The position numbers were made by a program, and so were the translations under genes. From NCBI RefSeq assembly GCF_901827175.1, contig NZ_LR594663.1, positions 124,001 through 188,000 of the forward strand: DNA of 64,000 nucleotides. The letters are read 5' to 3'. A model generated the notes under the pieces. The model saw only the letters and a list, made by a program, of their open reading frames with translations, searched no databases and was not told the DNA's origin. This DNA comes from Variovorax sp. RA8 (lineage in GTDB: Bacteria > Pseudomonadota > Gammaproteobacteria > Burkholderiales > Burkholderiaceae_C). This document shows, one piece after another, positions 26,191 to 34,504 of the stretch (position 1 is the stretch's first letter; every line of letters begins with the position of its first letter).

Positions 26191-29183
26191 ATGACCACGC
26201 TCCATGAGACGGCCTATCCCAGCCTGAAACCCGATCCGACACCCCGTGAGCTGGCGGAGCTTTACACACCGACCAAGGATGAACAACTCCTGGCTGCCGG
26301 CATCGGCAAGCGCGCCTTGCCGCGCATGGCGGCACTGATCCACCTGAAAGTCTTCCAGCGCCTGGGCTATTTCATCTCCCTGGCCGAAGTGCCGCCGGTG
26401 ATCCGGGAGCACATTGCGCAGCAGGTGGGCGTGGTTAGGCCGCCCCCGGCGGCGGACCTCAAGCGCTTCGAGGCCTCGGGCTCGCGCACCGCCTTGTTTG
26501 CGACCTTACGCCGGCACCTCAATGTCAAACCTATGAACCCGGGGGCCACGCCTGGCTGGAGGTCGTGGCCGACACGGCGGCCGAGACCAAACACGCGGTG
26601 GCCGACATCATCAACGTGATGCTGGAGGAGCTGGTCCACCATCGCTACGAGCTGCCCGCCTTCTCGACGCTGGACCGGATGGCGTATCGAGCCCGGGAAA
26701 AGAGCAACAACCGGTATTTCTCCGCAATCACCAACCAGCTGACAGCCCATACCCGGACCTTGATCGACAGTTTGCTTAAAACCGCCACGGGCGAGTCGGT
26801 TTCTGCCTGGCAAATGCTCAAACGCGAACCCAAGCGGCCGACCAACAAGGAAACGCGCACCTACATCCAGCACATCCGGCGCTTGCAGTACCTGGTGGAG
26901 CAGCTTCCCAAGCCCGACGTGCCGGTGCCCAAGCTCAAACAGTTTCGCCACCTGGCGCGCGCCCTCAATGCGGCCGAGATGGCCGAACTCAAGCCGCAAA
27001 AGCGCTACGCCCTGGCGGTGATCTTCATCCGGGCGCAGCATGCCCAGTCCCTGGACGATGCCGCGGACCTGTTTATTCGCCTGATGCAGAACCTGGAAAA
27101 CAATGCCAGGCAGAAATTGCTCTCGTTCCAGCAGGAGCGGGTCCAAAAAACCGACATGCTGGTTGGCCAGCTCAAAGACATCCTGGGCGCCTACCAGCTG
27201 GAGGGCACCGACACGCAGCGTGTGGACGCCATCGGCACCACCCTGGTGGCCGACGTGGACGAGCTGCTCAACGAATGCGAACAGCACCTGGCCTATGCGG
27301 GCCGCAACCATCTGCCTTTCCTGCTGCAGCCCTACAAGATGGTCCGGGCCCAGTTGCTCAACTGCATCGGCATCGCCTCGCCCAAGGCCAGCAGCGAGGA
27401 CCAGGTAGCGGAGCGGCTGATCGAGGCCCTTTACAAGCTGCGCGACAACCGTGCGGACATCGTGCCGCTGGACATGCTGGGCCTGACTGAAGACAAGGAT
27501 TTCCGCTGGATGTCAGGCCAGTGGAAGCGGTTGGTGTTGGTCCGTCCATCCGGCAAGGGCCGGGCGGAGGCTGTCCACCGCCGGTATTTTGAACTGGCGG
27601 TCATGCATGCTGTCAAAGACGACCTGAAGTCGGGCGATCTCTTCATCAAGTACGGCGAGCGCTATGACGATTACCGCGAGCAGTTGGTCGATGACGAAAC
27701 CTTTGAAAGAGAAGTGGGCGACTATGGCCAGGTCACCGGCATCGAGACAGATCCCGGCACCTTTGTGGCGATGCTCAAATCGGCGATGTCCCAGCGGGCC
27801 CACGACATCGACGCCACTTTCCCGGAAAACGCCCATGCCGAGATCGTCGACGGCCGCCTGATCCTGCGGAAACCGCCGCGCTCAGAAATCGTCGAGGCGG
27901 CCGCGCGGATCGACGCCCTGATCACCGAGCGAATGGAGGCGGCCAGCATCGTGGACGTCATGATCGACACCGAGCGCTGGTTGGACCTGCACAAGCTGTT
28001 CCGGCCACTCGCCGGGACCGACAGCCGCCTGGAGGATCTGCGCATGCGCGTCATCACGACGCTGTTTTGCTACGGCTGCAACCTGGGGCCCGTGCAGACC
28101 GCCAAATCGATCAAAGGTCTGAGCCGCCGGCAGATTTCCTGGCTGAACTTGAAATACGTCAGCGAGGACCTCCTGGACAAGGCCATTGTCAAGGTGATCA
28201 ACGCCTACAACAAGTTTGAGCTGCCAGGCTACTGGGGCACGGGCAAACACGCGTCGGCGGACGGCACCAAGTGGAATCTTTACGAGCAAAACCTACTGTC
28301 CGAGCACCATATCCGCTATGGTGGGTACGGCGGTATCGGCTACTACCATGTATCGGACAAGTTCATCGCGCTGTTCAGCCATTTCATTTCCTGCGGCACC
28401 TATGAGGGCATCCACATCCTTGACGGGCTGATGACCAACGAATCGGACATTCGACCGGACACGATTCACGGGGACACCCAGGCCCAGAGTTACCCGGTCT
28501 TCGCGCTGGCGCACCTCCTGGGCATCCAGCTCATGCCGCGCATCCGGGGCATCCAAGACCTCAAATTCCATCGCCCGGAGCCGGGCAATGTTTACCGCAA
28601 CATCAATGCGCTGTTCAGCGATGTGATCGACTGGCGGCTGATTGAGCTGCATTTGCCGGCGATGCTGCGGGTGGCGGTTTCCATCAAGACCGGCAAGATC
28701 ACGCCGTCGGCGATCCTGCGCCGGCTCGGCACCTACAGCCGCAAGAACAAGCTGTATTTCGCGTTTGTAGAGCTTGGCAAGGTCATCCGGACCATGTTCC
28801 TGCTGAGCTACATCGGCGATGTCGGGCTGCGCAAGGTAATCCATGCCGAAACCAATAAGAGCGAGCAGTTCAACGGCTTTGCTCAGTGGTCATTTTTTGG
28901 GGGAGAAGGGATCATTGCGGAGAACATCCGGCACGAGCAGCGCAAGGTGATCAAGTACAACCACCTGGTGGCCAACATGATCATTCTGCACAACGTGGTG
29001 GGCATGACGAAGGTGCTGCAGGAGCTTCGCGACGAGGGGACCGAGATCACGCTGGAGATCCTGGGCGGCCTGGCGCCGTTCCGCACGGCGCACATCAACC
29101 GGTTTGGTGACTACACGCTGGATTTTCGGCGGAAGATTGGCCCCTTGAACTTCGATGCCACCATAATCCCAATGGAATCATAG
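26191..29183 (+). pseudogene. tnpA: Tn3-family transposase TnpA, one frameshift near its N-terminus
   Basis: The first 115 residues (from ATG 26191: LAELYTPTKDEQLLAAGIGK, ALIHLKVFQRLGYF) are the DUF4158-type N-terminal domain. At the GGGGG run near 26541 the frame changes, and GGHAWLEVVADTAAETKHA leads into the remaining 870 residues. The DDE core shows ADGTKWNLYEQN, HGDTQAQSYPVFALAHLLG and EQFNGFAQWSFFGG...AENIRHEQRKVIKYNHL. The total of about 996 residues is normal for the family. If the indel is real, transposition needs recoding or is lost. The gene ends 10 bp before the right inverted repeat. Confidence 0.88.
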
Positions 29184-29193
29184 ACTTAGGGTC

Positions 29194-29231
29194 GTTTCTG
29201 CTGGGTTTTACATGAATCCCTGCCGACCCTC
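29194..29231 (-). repeat. right terminal inverted repeat of chromate transposon (38 bp)
   Basis: An exact reverse complement of 15877-15914. It starts 10 bp after the transposase stop codon. Confidence 0.9.
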
Positions 29232-29249
29232 GCATTGGAAGCCGGCAGC

Positions 29250-29777
29250 ATGAGCGAGCGGGCACCGCCGATGCAGGACGTGGCGCTGATCGAGTCTCTG
29301 GGCCGCGCCACGAGCCTGCAGCTGTACCAGCTGGCGGCGGTGGTCGAGAGGCTGCTGACGGACCCGCGGCGCATCGTGGCTATCCGCCGGGACCTGCACC
29401 TGGGGCAGGTGGTGCGCTTCTACGACGATCGCCACGACAAGATGCGGCTGGGACGGGTCATCGAGATGCGCGACACGCAGGTGACCCTGGAGGGCACCGA
29501 GGTGCGAGGGCAGTGGAGGCTGCCCTACGCGGCGATCGAGCCGCCCATGCCGGGTGACAGGCCGCAGACGGCCGCCGCGGCGACAGAGCCAAGCCCACCG
29601 CGACCCACGCGGGCGGACTTCCACCGCGGCCAGAAGATCTCCTTCACGGATCGCCACCTGCAGGTCCATGTGGGTGTGATCACGCGCTGCAATCCCAAGA
29701 CGGCCACCGTCTCCACCGGCGACGGCAACTCCTGGAGCGTGCCCTACGGCGCCCTCAGGCACGTACTGGACGTCTGA
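29250..29777 (+). CDS. hypothetical protein with two repeated SH3-like modules
   Basis: A 175-residue protein starting just outside the transposon. After a helical N-terminal part (ALIESLGRATSLQLYQLA) it holds two related units: LGQVVRFYDDRHDKMRLGRV...WRLPYAAIEP and RGQKISFTDRHLQVHVGVI...WSVPYGALRH, joined by a Pro/Ala-rich linker. Each unit has the GQ-F.D-G.I-W..PY.A pattern of a small beta barrel (KOW/SH3-like), which suggests nucleic-acid or protein binding. I do not recognise the family. It may belong to the older element that the chromate transposon landed in. Confidence 0.65.
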   Translation: MSERAPPMQDVALIESLGRATSLQLYQLAAVVERLLTDPRRIVAIRRDLHLGQVVRFYDDRHDKMRLGRVIEMRDTQVTLEGTEVRGQWRLPYAAIEPPMPGDRPQTAAAATEPSPPRPTRADFHRGQKISFTDRHLQVHVGVITRCNPKTATVSTGDGNSWSVPYGALRHVLDV

Positions 29778-29822
29778 GGGCGGAAAGCGACGAGCCCGTC
29801 AAGCACGGGGATGCTCGGACAC

Positions 29823-30131
29823 TTACCGAGTTCCTGCAGATAACGCCGCAAGGTCAACAGCGAGCGCATCCATCTCTCCGAGGATTGCGCGCGCGCGTGA
29901 GAGCACTGTTCGACCCGCTGCGGTGAACTCCGCCGAATGCGCTGACCGCCTGAGTAACTGTGTCCCCAGGCTTTGCTCAAGCTCAGTGACGCGGCGGCTA
30001 ACCGCTGAGGGCACTAGATTCACCTGCCGTGCCGCGCGGGATAGACTGCCGTGCTCTTCTATCGCGAGGAGTACTCGAAGATTCTGCGGGTTGAGGTGAG
30101 CGCGGGCGCTTGTCGGTAAGTGCCTCGTCAT
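29823..30131 (-). pseudogene. LysR-family regulator, N-terminal fragment only
   Basis: 102 residues make up the complete winged helix-turn-helix of a LysR-type regulator (LNPQNLRVLLAIEEHGSLSR, AARQVNLVPSAVSRRVTELE, LLRRSAHSAEFTAAG) and the start of the linker helix, then a stop. The effector-binding domain of about 200 residues is missing and is not found in other frames to the left. It probably lost its 3' end when the neighbouring element was rearranged. Confidence 0.8.
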
Positions 30132-30331
30132 ACGGGCGTTTGCCTCACCAAAAATATCGAGTTTGCACTCTCTATGTGGTTGGAAGCATAAGGTACAAAA
30201 CAGTTCCTGAAAGTCGCCAAGCTACGAGCGTCATCATGTCGCAGTGTGGCCCCCTCACAAATTGCGATCTATCCTTCTACTTGCAGATAAGAATGTGAGC
30301 GAACCGCCGCGAATTTCTTATCCCGCCGACT

Positions 30332-30409
30332 TCTGCCTCTGCCTCTGCCTCTGCCTCTGCCTCTGCCTCTGCCTCTGCCTCTGCCTCTGCCTCTGCCTGT
30401 GCCTCTGCC
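30332..30409 (+). repeat. hexanucleotide tandem repeat, 13 units of TCTGCC
   Basis: Thirteen head-to-tail copies of TCTGCC, all exact except unit 12 (TGTGCC). It lies between the LysR fragment and the dienelactone hydrolase gene in a region without a convincing gene. Translated, it would read Leu-Cys repeats (or Gly-Arg on the other strand), which is not protein-like. Copy number is likely to vary by slippage. Confidence 0.9.
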
Positions 30410-30440
30410 TTCTGACTTCGCCTCTGCGTTTACCTGTCGT

Positions 30441-30468
30441 CTGCTGCCTGCTGCCTGCTGCCTGCTGC
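30441..30468 (+). repeat. heptanucleotide tandem repeat, 4 units of CTGCTGC
   Basis: Four exact copies of CTGCTGC lie about 30 bp after the hexanucleotide array, sharing its CTGCC flavour. The rest of 30132-30588 shows no gene. Confidence 0.85.
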
Positions 30469-30588
30469 CTAGGCTCAGGGAAGCCCGCAAGGCGGGTCAG
30501 AACAATGTCGAAGGAACCACATGGTGGTACTTCAGCGCAAAGAGCTAGTTTACCTCTGGCCGCGGACCGAAGCGCGCGTCCACCATTC

Positions 30589-31287
30589 TTAGCTTACGTT
30601 AGCCTTGAGAAAGCTGACCGTGGACTCGAACGATTTCGTCGCTGCGTCAGGTGCATACCCGAATGAGCGAATCGAATTGAAGAATCCGTGACCGGCACCT
30701 GCATATACAAGTGTTTCCTGCTGGCCAGGCTTGTTCAAGGCCTTCTCTAGGATTTCCTGAACCGCCGGCGGGATATGAGCATCTTGGTCACCTACATGCA
30801 CCTGAGTGGGACACTTCAATGAAAAGAGCGACTCCTGATAGTCTTGGACGCGAACTGGGTAGAAGGAAATACAGGCATCGATACCGCCGTTCGCAGCCAT
30901 GTTAAGCGCAAACTTCCCGCCAAGGCAGAAACCGAGGACACTCACCCGACCATTGCAGCTCGGGTGCGCTCTCAAAGCGTCCACTGCCGCATAGCAGTCA
31001 GCGACACCAAGGGTTTCGTCCATCGATTCCCACAAACCGATTGCCTTTGTACGCTCCGCATCGGAATACCCGAGCTCAATGCGAGGGGAGATCTGGTTGA
31101 ACACGTCCGGAACGAGCACGGCGAAGCCAGCGTCAGCAAATTGCTCGGCCGCCAAGCGCATCGCATTGTTTGCTCCGAAAATTTCGGGCAGCAAAACGAT
31201 TCCTGGCTGCGGTGAGTCTGCCCTCGACGTGAAGTACCCGTCAAAATCGCCGTGCGCAGAAGGAATTCTGAAGTTAAAGCTATCCAT
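30589..31287 (-). CDS. dienelactone hydrolase
   Basis: A 232-residue alpha/beta hydrolase that opens dienelactone (4-carboxymethylene-butenolide) to maleylacetate in the chlorocatechol pathway. The triad is visible: C121 in LGFCLGGKF, D169 in GDQDAHIP and H200 in GAGHGFF, with the activating E35 in LLPEIFG. These positions agree closely with the known enzyme. The start MDSFNFRIPS is chosen because the 38 residues before it are not family-like. It overlaps the cycloisomerase gene by 8 bp and is last in the leftward operon. It corresponds to TfdE/ClcD; degree of substrate specificity is not readable. Confidence 0.92.
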   Translation of the reverse strand: MDSFNFRIPSAHGDFDGYFTSRADSPQPGIVLLPEIFGANNAMRLAAEQFADAGFAVLVPDVFNQISPRIELGYSDAERTKAIGLWESMDETLGVADCYAAVDALRAHPSCNGRVSVLGFCLGGKFALNMAANGGIDACISFYPVRVQDYQESLFSLKCPTQVHVGDQDAHIPPAVQEILEKALNKPGQQETLVYAGAGHGFFNSIRSFGYAPDAATKSFESTVSFLKANVS

Positions 31288-32458
31288 TTTTTCGTGCGTA
31301 GAAGTTGATTTTCTCATGGTCAAGCTGGACCCCGAGCCCGATTCCGTCCGGAACGACCACTTCGTAGTCCCGATAGACCGTAGGTGCAGTCGTAAGGTCA
31401 TCGGCTAACAGCAGCGGACCAATCAGCTCGCATCCCCACGCGAGCTCCGGCAGCGCGCTGAATAGCTGAAGGCCCGCGGCTGTCCCGATGGAACTCTCTA
31501 GCGCCATGCCACCGTAAATCGGAATCCCGGCAGCCTCAGCCACACCCGCGGCCTTGTACGCTCGACGGATGCCACCACCCTTGGCGATTTTTACGCCATA
31601 CACGTCAGTCGAACAGGCCTTGAAGGAGGCGTATGCATCATGGCTGTCCCAAAGACCTTCATCGGCAGCAATGGGAATATCCAGGCGCGCTGCGACCCGC
31701 GCCATACCTTCATGGTTCCACCGCGGAAGTGGTTGCTCGATCAACCCAAAACCCGCCCTCTGCAATCTGGGCAGCAGGCGCATGCAAGTCGGTTCGTCCC
31801 AAGCTTGATTGAGGTCTACCGTGAACACGGCGGCGGCGTCGATCTTCCATACAGCTTCGGCCGTTTGAATCGCGCGGGCCGTCTCCTCCAAAGGATCCCC
31901 CATTCCGATCTTAAGCTTGAAGGTTCGATGCTTTTTCGCCTCGAGTTGCCGCTCCGCGTCTGCAACGTCGTATGAGAGATCACCGGACGCTAAAGCCCAC
32001 AGTACAGGAATCGAAGATCGTGCCCGTCCACCGTAAAGCGCGCTGACCGGTACACCGTACAACTTGCTCACAGCGTCATGCACGGCGACATCGACCGCCG
32101 CTTTGGCAAAGTTGTTTCTGGCTGACGCACGGTCCATCGCTTTGAGAATTAACTCGTGAGAAAAGACATTGACGCCCCGCACGGCCGGCGCTAGGTATCT
32201 ATCTATGATCTCCTTGATGGTCTCGCTGCATTCACCACCCCAGAAAGCAGTGCCGGCGGGGGTTCCGCCCTCGCCATAGCCGACGGCACCACTACTGGTT
32301 CTCAGAGTAACCATTACGAGCGACTGTGTCCCGTGCGTTCCACTGGAGTGGTTGTGAACTTTCTTCAGTGGCAGATCGACGATTTGAGTTTCAATCGACT
32401 CGATGGTGTCGGTCGGCGCTCCACCGGTTTGTGCACCTAAGGTTTGTTGGCTGGACAT
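31280..32458 (-). CDS. chloromuconate/muconate cycloisomerase
   Basis: A 392-residue enolase-superfamily enzyme. It cyclises (chloro)muconate to a lactone, the second step of ortho cleavage. Catalytic and metal residues are seen: the K.K pair in TFKLKIGMG, then FTVDLNQAW, LIEQPLPRW, IAADEGLWD and the C-terminal base in GVKIAKGGGI. ATG 32458 is chosen; an ATG at 32467 overlaps the upstream stop and is also possible. Placement between maleylacetate reductase and dienelactone hydrolase genes favours the chloromuconate type (TfdD/ClcB), which also eliminates chloride. Confidence 0.92.
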   Translation of the reverse strand: MSSQQTLGAQTGGAPTDTIESIETQIVDLPLKKVHNHSSGTHGTQSLVMVTLRTSSGAVGYGEGGTPAGTAFWGGECSETIKEIIDRYLAPAVRGVNVFSHELILKAMDRASARNNFAKAAVDVAVHDAVSKLYGVPVSALYGGRARSSIPVLWALASGDLSYDVADAERQLEAKKHRTFKLKIGMGDPLEETARAIQTAEAVWKIDAAAVFTVDLNQAWDEPTCMRLLPRLQRAGFGLIEQPLPRWNHEGMARVAARLDIPIAADEGLWDSHDAYASFKACSTDVYGVKIAKGGGIRRAYKAAGVAEAAGIPIYGGMALESSIGTAAGLQLFSALPELAWGCELIGPLLLADDLTTAPTVYRDYEVVVPDGIGLGVQLDHEKINFYARKNG

Positions 32459-32459
32459 G

Positions 32460-33539
32460 TTATGCATGCGGAGAATTTGATTGATCCGGACGCACACCGC
32501 CCCATGCGTTCCTGAGCAGCTTTTCGATGGCGCCAGCACTGAGCGGCACTGGGTTCGCATATGGCTTGCTCATTACGGCCTGAACAACAACAGGAATGTC
32601 CGATTCAGCCATGCCGAGGTCCTTCAAAGCGACTGTGGCGCCGCTGCTCTTGGTCATGTCGTACAGCTTGGCCGGCACGTCGCCGCCTCCAAGTGCACGC
32701 TCCATAATCTTGAGTGCGTCTGTCACGGCAGGCGTGTTGTAAGCGAGAGCATGCGGGAGTACCACCGCGTGTGTCTCGGCATGAGGAAGATTTAAAGTTC
32801 CCCCTAACGTATGACAAAGCTTGTGGTGCAGTCCCATGGAGGTGGACGCCAGACAAATCCCGCACAGCCATGATCCATACAGCGCGCTCGCACGAGCGTC
32901 CAGATCGGCTGGATCTGACTTGATGCGCGGAAGACTGTCGTATAGGGCAGTAATTCCCTCTGACGCCATCAACGATACAATCGGATTGCAATCCTGCGCA
33001 TAAAGCGCCTCAGCGGCGTGGGCTAAAGCATTTAAGCCGCTCGCAACAGACATTAAGGGCGGAAGAGTGAGCGTCAGCTCAACGTCGTAGACAACGGTTT
33101 CCGGCAGCACTCTAAGTGTCCGCTGCGTCGTCTTTACTCCGTTTTCGGTTTGCCCCAGTATTGGTGTCATCTCCGAGCCGGCGTAAGTCGTCGGCACCAC
33201 GAGCTGAGGTAGATCGGTGTGCAGTGCAATTGCCTTAGATAGACCGATGGACGACCCACCACCAATGGCCACCACCCCGTCTATAGCTTGCTCTTGCACA
33301 AGCTCCAGAACACGGGCCGTAACATCAGTGGGTGTGTGCATGGCAGCGCCCGAAAAGGTCGCCGCGTGCAAATCACCAAGGCGAGCCTTCACGCGGTCGG
33401 CATCCGCAGTCTGCTGTGAGGTGGAGACAACCAGAACTCGCCGGCAGCCAAGGGCCTCGACCTCCCGCTTCAATGCGGATATCGTCCCACGGCCGAAGAC
33501 TACCCGGCTGGCTAGGCCCTGATATGTGAAGTCAGGCAT
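32460..33539 (-). CDS. maleylacetate reductase
   Basis: A 359-residue protein of the iron-containing alcohol dehydrogenase family. It reduces (chloro)maleylacetate to 3-oxoadipate with NAD(P)H, the last step feeding the TCA cycle. Family pieces are the N-terminal FGRGTISALKREVEALGC, the nucleotide loop AIGGGSSIGLSKAIAL, PTTYAGSEMTPILG (typical of maleylacetate reductases), and the metal region LHHKLCHTLGG...PHAETHAVVLPHA. Its stop lies one base from the cycloisomerase start. Equivalent to TfdF/ClcE/MacA. Confidence 0.93.
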   Translation of the reverse strand: MPDFTYQGLASRVVFGRGTISALKREVEALGCRRVLVVSTSQQTADADRVKARLGDLHAATFSGAAMHTPTDVTARVLELVQEQAIDGVVAIGGGSSIGLSKAIALHTDLPQLVVPTTYAGSEMTPILGQTENGVKTTQRTLRVLPETVVYDVELTLTLPPLMSVASGLNALAHAAEALYAQDCNPIVSLMASEGITALYDSLPRIKSDPADLDARASALYGSWLCGICLASTSMGLHHKLCHTLGGTLNLPHAETHAVVLPHALAYNTPAVTDALKIMERALGGGDVPAKLYDMTKSSGATVALKDLGMAESDIPVVVQAVMSKPYANPVPLSAGAIEKLLRNAWGGVRPDQSNSPHA

Positions 33540-33548
33540 CGCAGGGGC

Positions 33549-33884
33549 TCAAGCAACTGAGTCGGCGTAGAGCGGACTGTCATCGGTGGGAATATTGAAC
33601 TTCCCGTCGAACACCGCTCGAATCCAAGGCTGAATGAACACCACAGCTCGCAAACCTGCTTTGGTGAACGGGTCGTCATCTACGAACTTCCGGGCTTCAG
33701 CCATATCAGCCACTTTCACCACGTAACTGCCTCCTTTAACAGATTTCCCGTCATCGGTGAATGTGGCCCCTGCAGCAAGCACCTTTGCAGCATTCACTTC
33801 CATATACTTGCGGTGCTCGGATACGACAGCTTGCCTCTTAGAGGCGGTACCTGGGAGATCCTGAAAGAAGATTGCGACGTACAT
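33549..33884 (-). CDS. YciI-family (dimeric alpha-beta barrel) protein
   Basis: A 111-residue protein starting MYVAIFFQDLPG after a TGGAGAA ribosome-binding site. It has the YciI pattern: a His in SEHRKYMEVNA, TDDGKSVKGGSYVV, AEARKFVDDDPFTKAGL and VFIQPWIRAVFD. One YciI relative, TftG, acts as a dehydrochlorinase in 2,4,5-T degradation, so a role in removing chloride or handling a chlorinated intermediate is plausible in this operon. That is inference from position and fold only. Confidence 0.75.
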   Translation of the reverse strand: MYVAIFFQDLPGTASKRQAVVSEHRKYMEVNAAKVLAAGATFTDDGKSVKGGSYVVKVADMAEARKFVDDDPFTKAGLRAVVFIQPWIRAVFDGKFNIPTDDSPLYADSVA

Positions 33885-33897
33885 ATTTTCTCCAGTG

Positions 33898-34446
33898 TTA
33901 ATTCGATGAGACATCGGCCGGCGGCCGCGTTTCGGGATCGGCATCGGCATTGGCAAGATCTGGGATGGAACTTGCCAAAAGCTTGAGCAGCGCTCGAAGC
34001 GAGCCCATCTCCACCACGCCCATCCGCTCAGCCCATTCGTTCTCGATGCGTTTACCAATGTCTGTTGCGATGCGCATCATTTCGATACCTTTGGGAGACA
34101 TCTGTACGATGTTCACTCTCCGGTCGGACGGATCCTTGCGAATCTCCAAGTATCCGAGGGACACCAATGAGTCGACCAAATAACCCATACTCTGTTTTGC
34201 CATCCCAGCGCGTCTGGCCAAATCCGACACAGAGGCGCCCACCAACGGCAAGTGCCTAAATACAGCGCCATGAGCTTCCCGTATTTCTGGGTATCCCGAC
34301 GTCGCGAGCGCCTTATAGACCCGTGATGCCTGAGCCTCGAAGGGGATTCGCAGCAGAGAGCTGAGAGTTCCCGTCAGAGAGCCCATCGTTGCATTAGGAT
34401 CCGGGGCCCATGCGAGGCCGTCTTCAGTTGAGGGTGATGGTTTCAT
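33898..34446 (-). CDS. MarR-family transcriptional regulator
   Basis: A 182-residue winged-helix regulator. The recognition region is GASVSDLARRAGMAKQSMGYLVDSLVSLG and the wing carries KDPSDRRVNIVQ, the hallmark of MarR. It sits between the Bug gene and the YciI gene, all transcribed leftward, so it probably senses an aromatic acid or pathway intermediate and controls this operon or the upstream part. The C-terminal tail (NADADPETRPPADVSSN) is longer and more acidic than usual. Confidence 0.9.
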   Translation of the reverse strand: MKPSPSTEDGLAWAPDPNATMGSLTGTLSSLLRIPFEAQASRVYKALATSGYPEIREAHGAVFRHLPLVGASVSDLARRAGMAKQSMGYLVDSLVSLGYLEIRKDPSDRRVNIVQMSPKGIEMMRIATDIGKRIENEWAERMGVVEMGSLRALLKLLASSIPDLANADADPETRPPADVSSN

Positions 34447-34504
34447 AGGTTCTTGCCTTCATCGCGACGCTCTCTTTACGGACCCAAGGCGAGCAGGAGC
34501 CGGG

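Larger units (their letters stand above)
15877..29231 (+). mobile_element. 13,355-bp Tn3-family chromate-resistance transposon
   Basis: The element is bounded by perfect 38-bp inverted repeats (15877-15914 and 29194-29231). It carries a KfrA/TnpT-like gene, a HigBA-like pair, a GlcG-like gene, an ATP-grasp-like gene, chrB, chrA, a secreted protein, SOD/chrC, a tyrosine recombinase and a Tn3-type transposase. No 5-bp direct repeat is seen at the ends (TGGCT left, GCATT right), so the flanks were rearranged after insertion. Chromate-resistance Tn3 elements carrying chrB-chrA-chrC are known. Frameshifts in the toxin, GlcG, chrA, SOD, recombinase and transposase genes suggest the copy is decaying, or that the assembly has base-level indels. 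Confidence 0.88.

Noticed and set aside
30332..30468. CRISPR array
   Set aside because: Units are 6-7 bp without spacers. These are simple tandem repeats, not CRISPR repeats, and there are no cas genes.
30269..30490. Gly-Arg repeat protein (or Leu-Cys repeat on the other strand)
   Set aside because: It is only the translation of the TCTGCC tandem repeat. There is no ribosome-binding site or surrounding domain.
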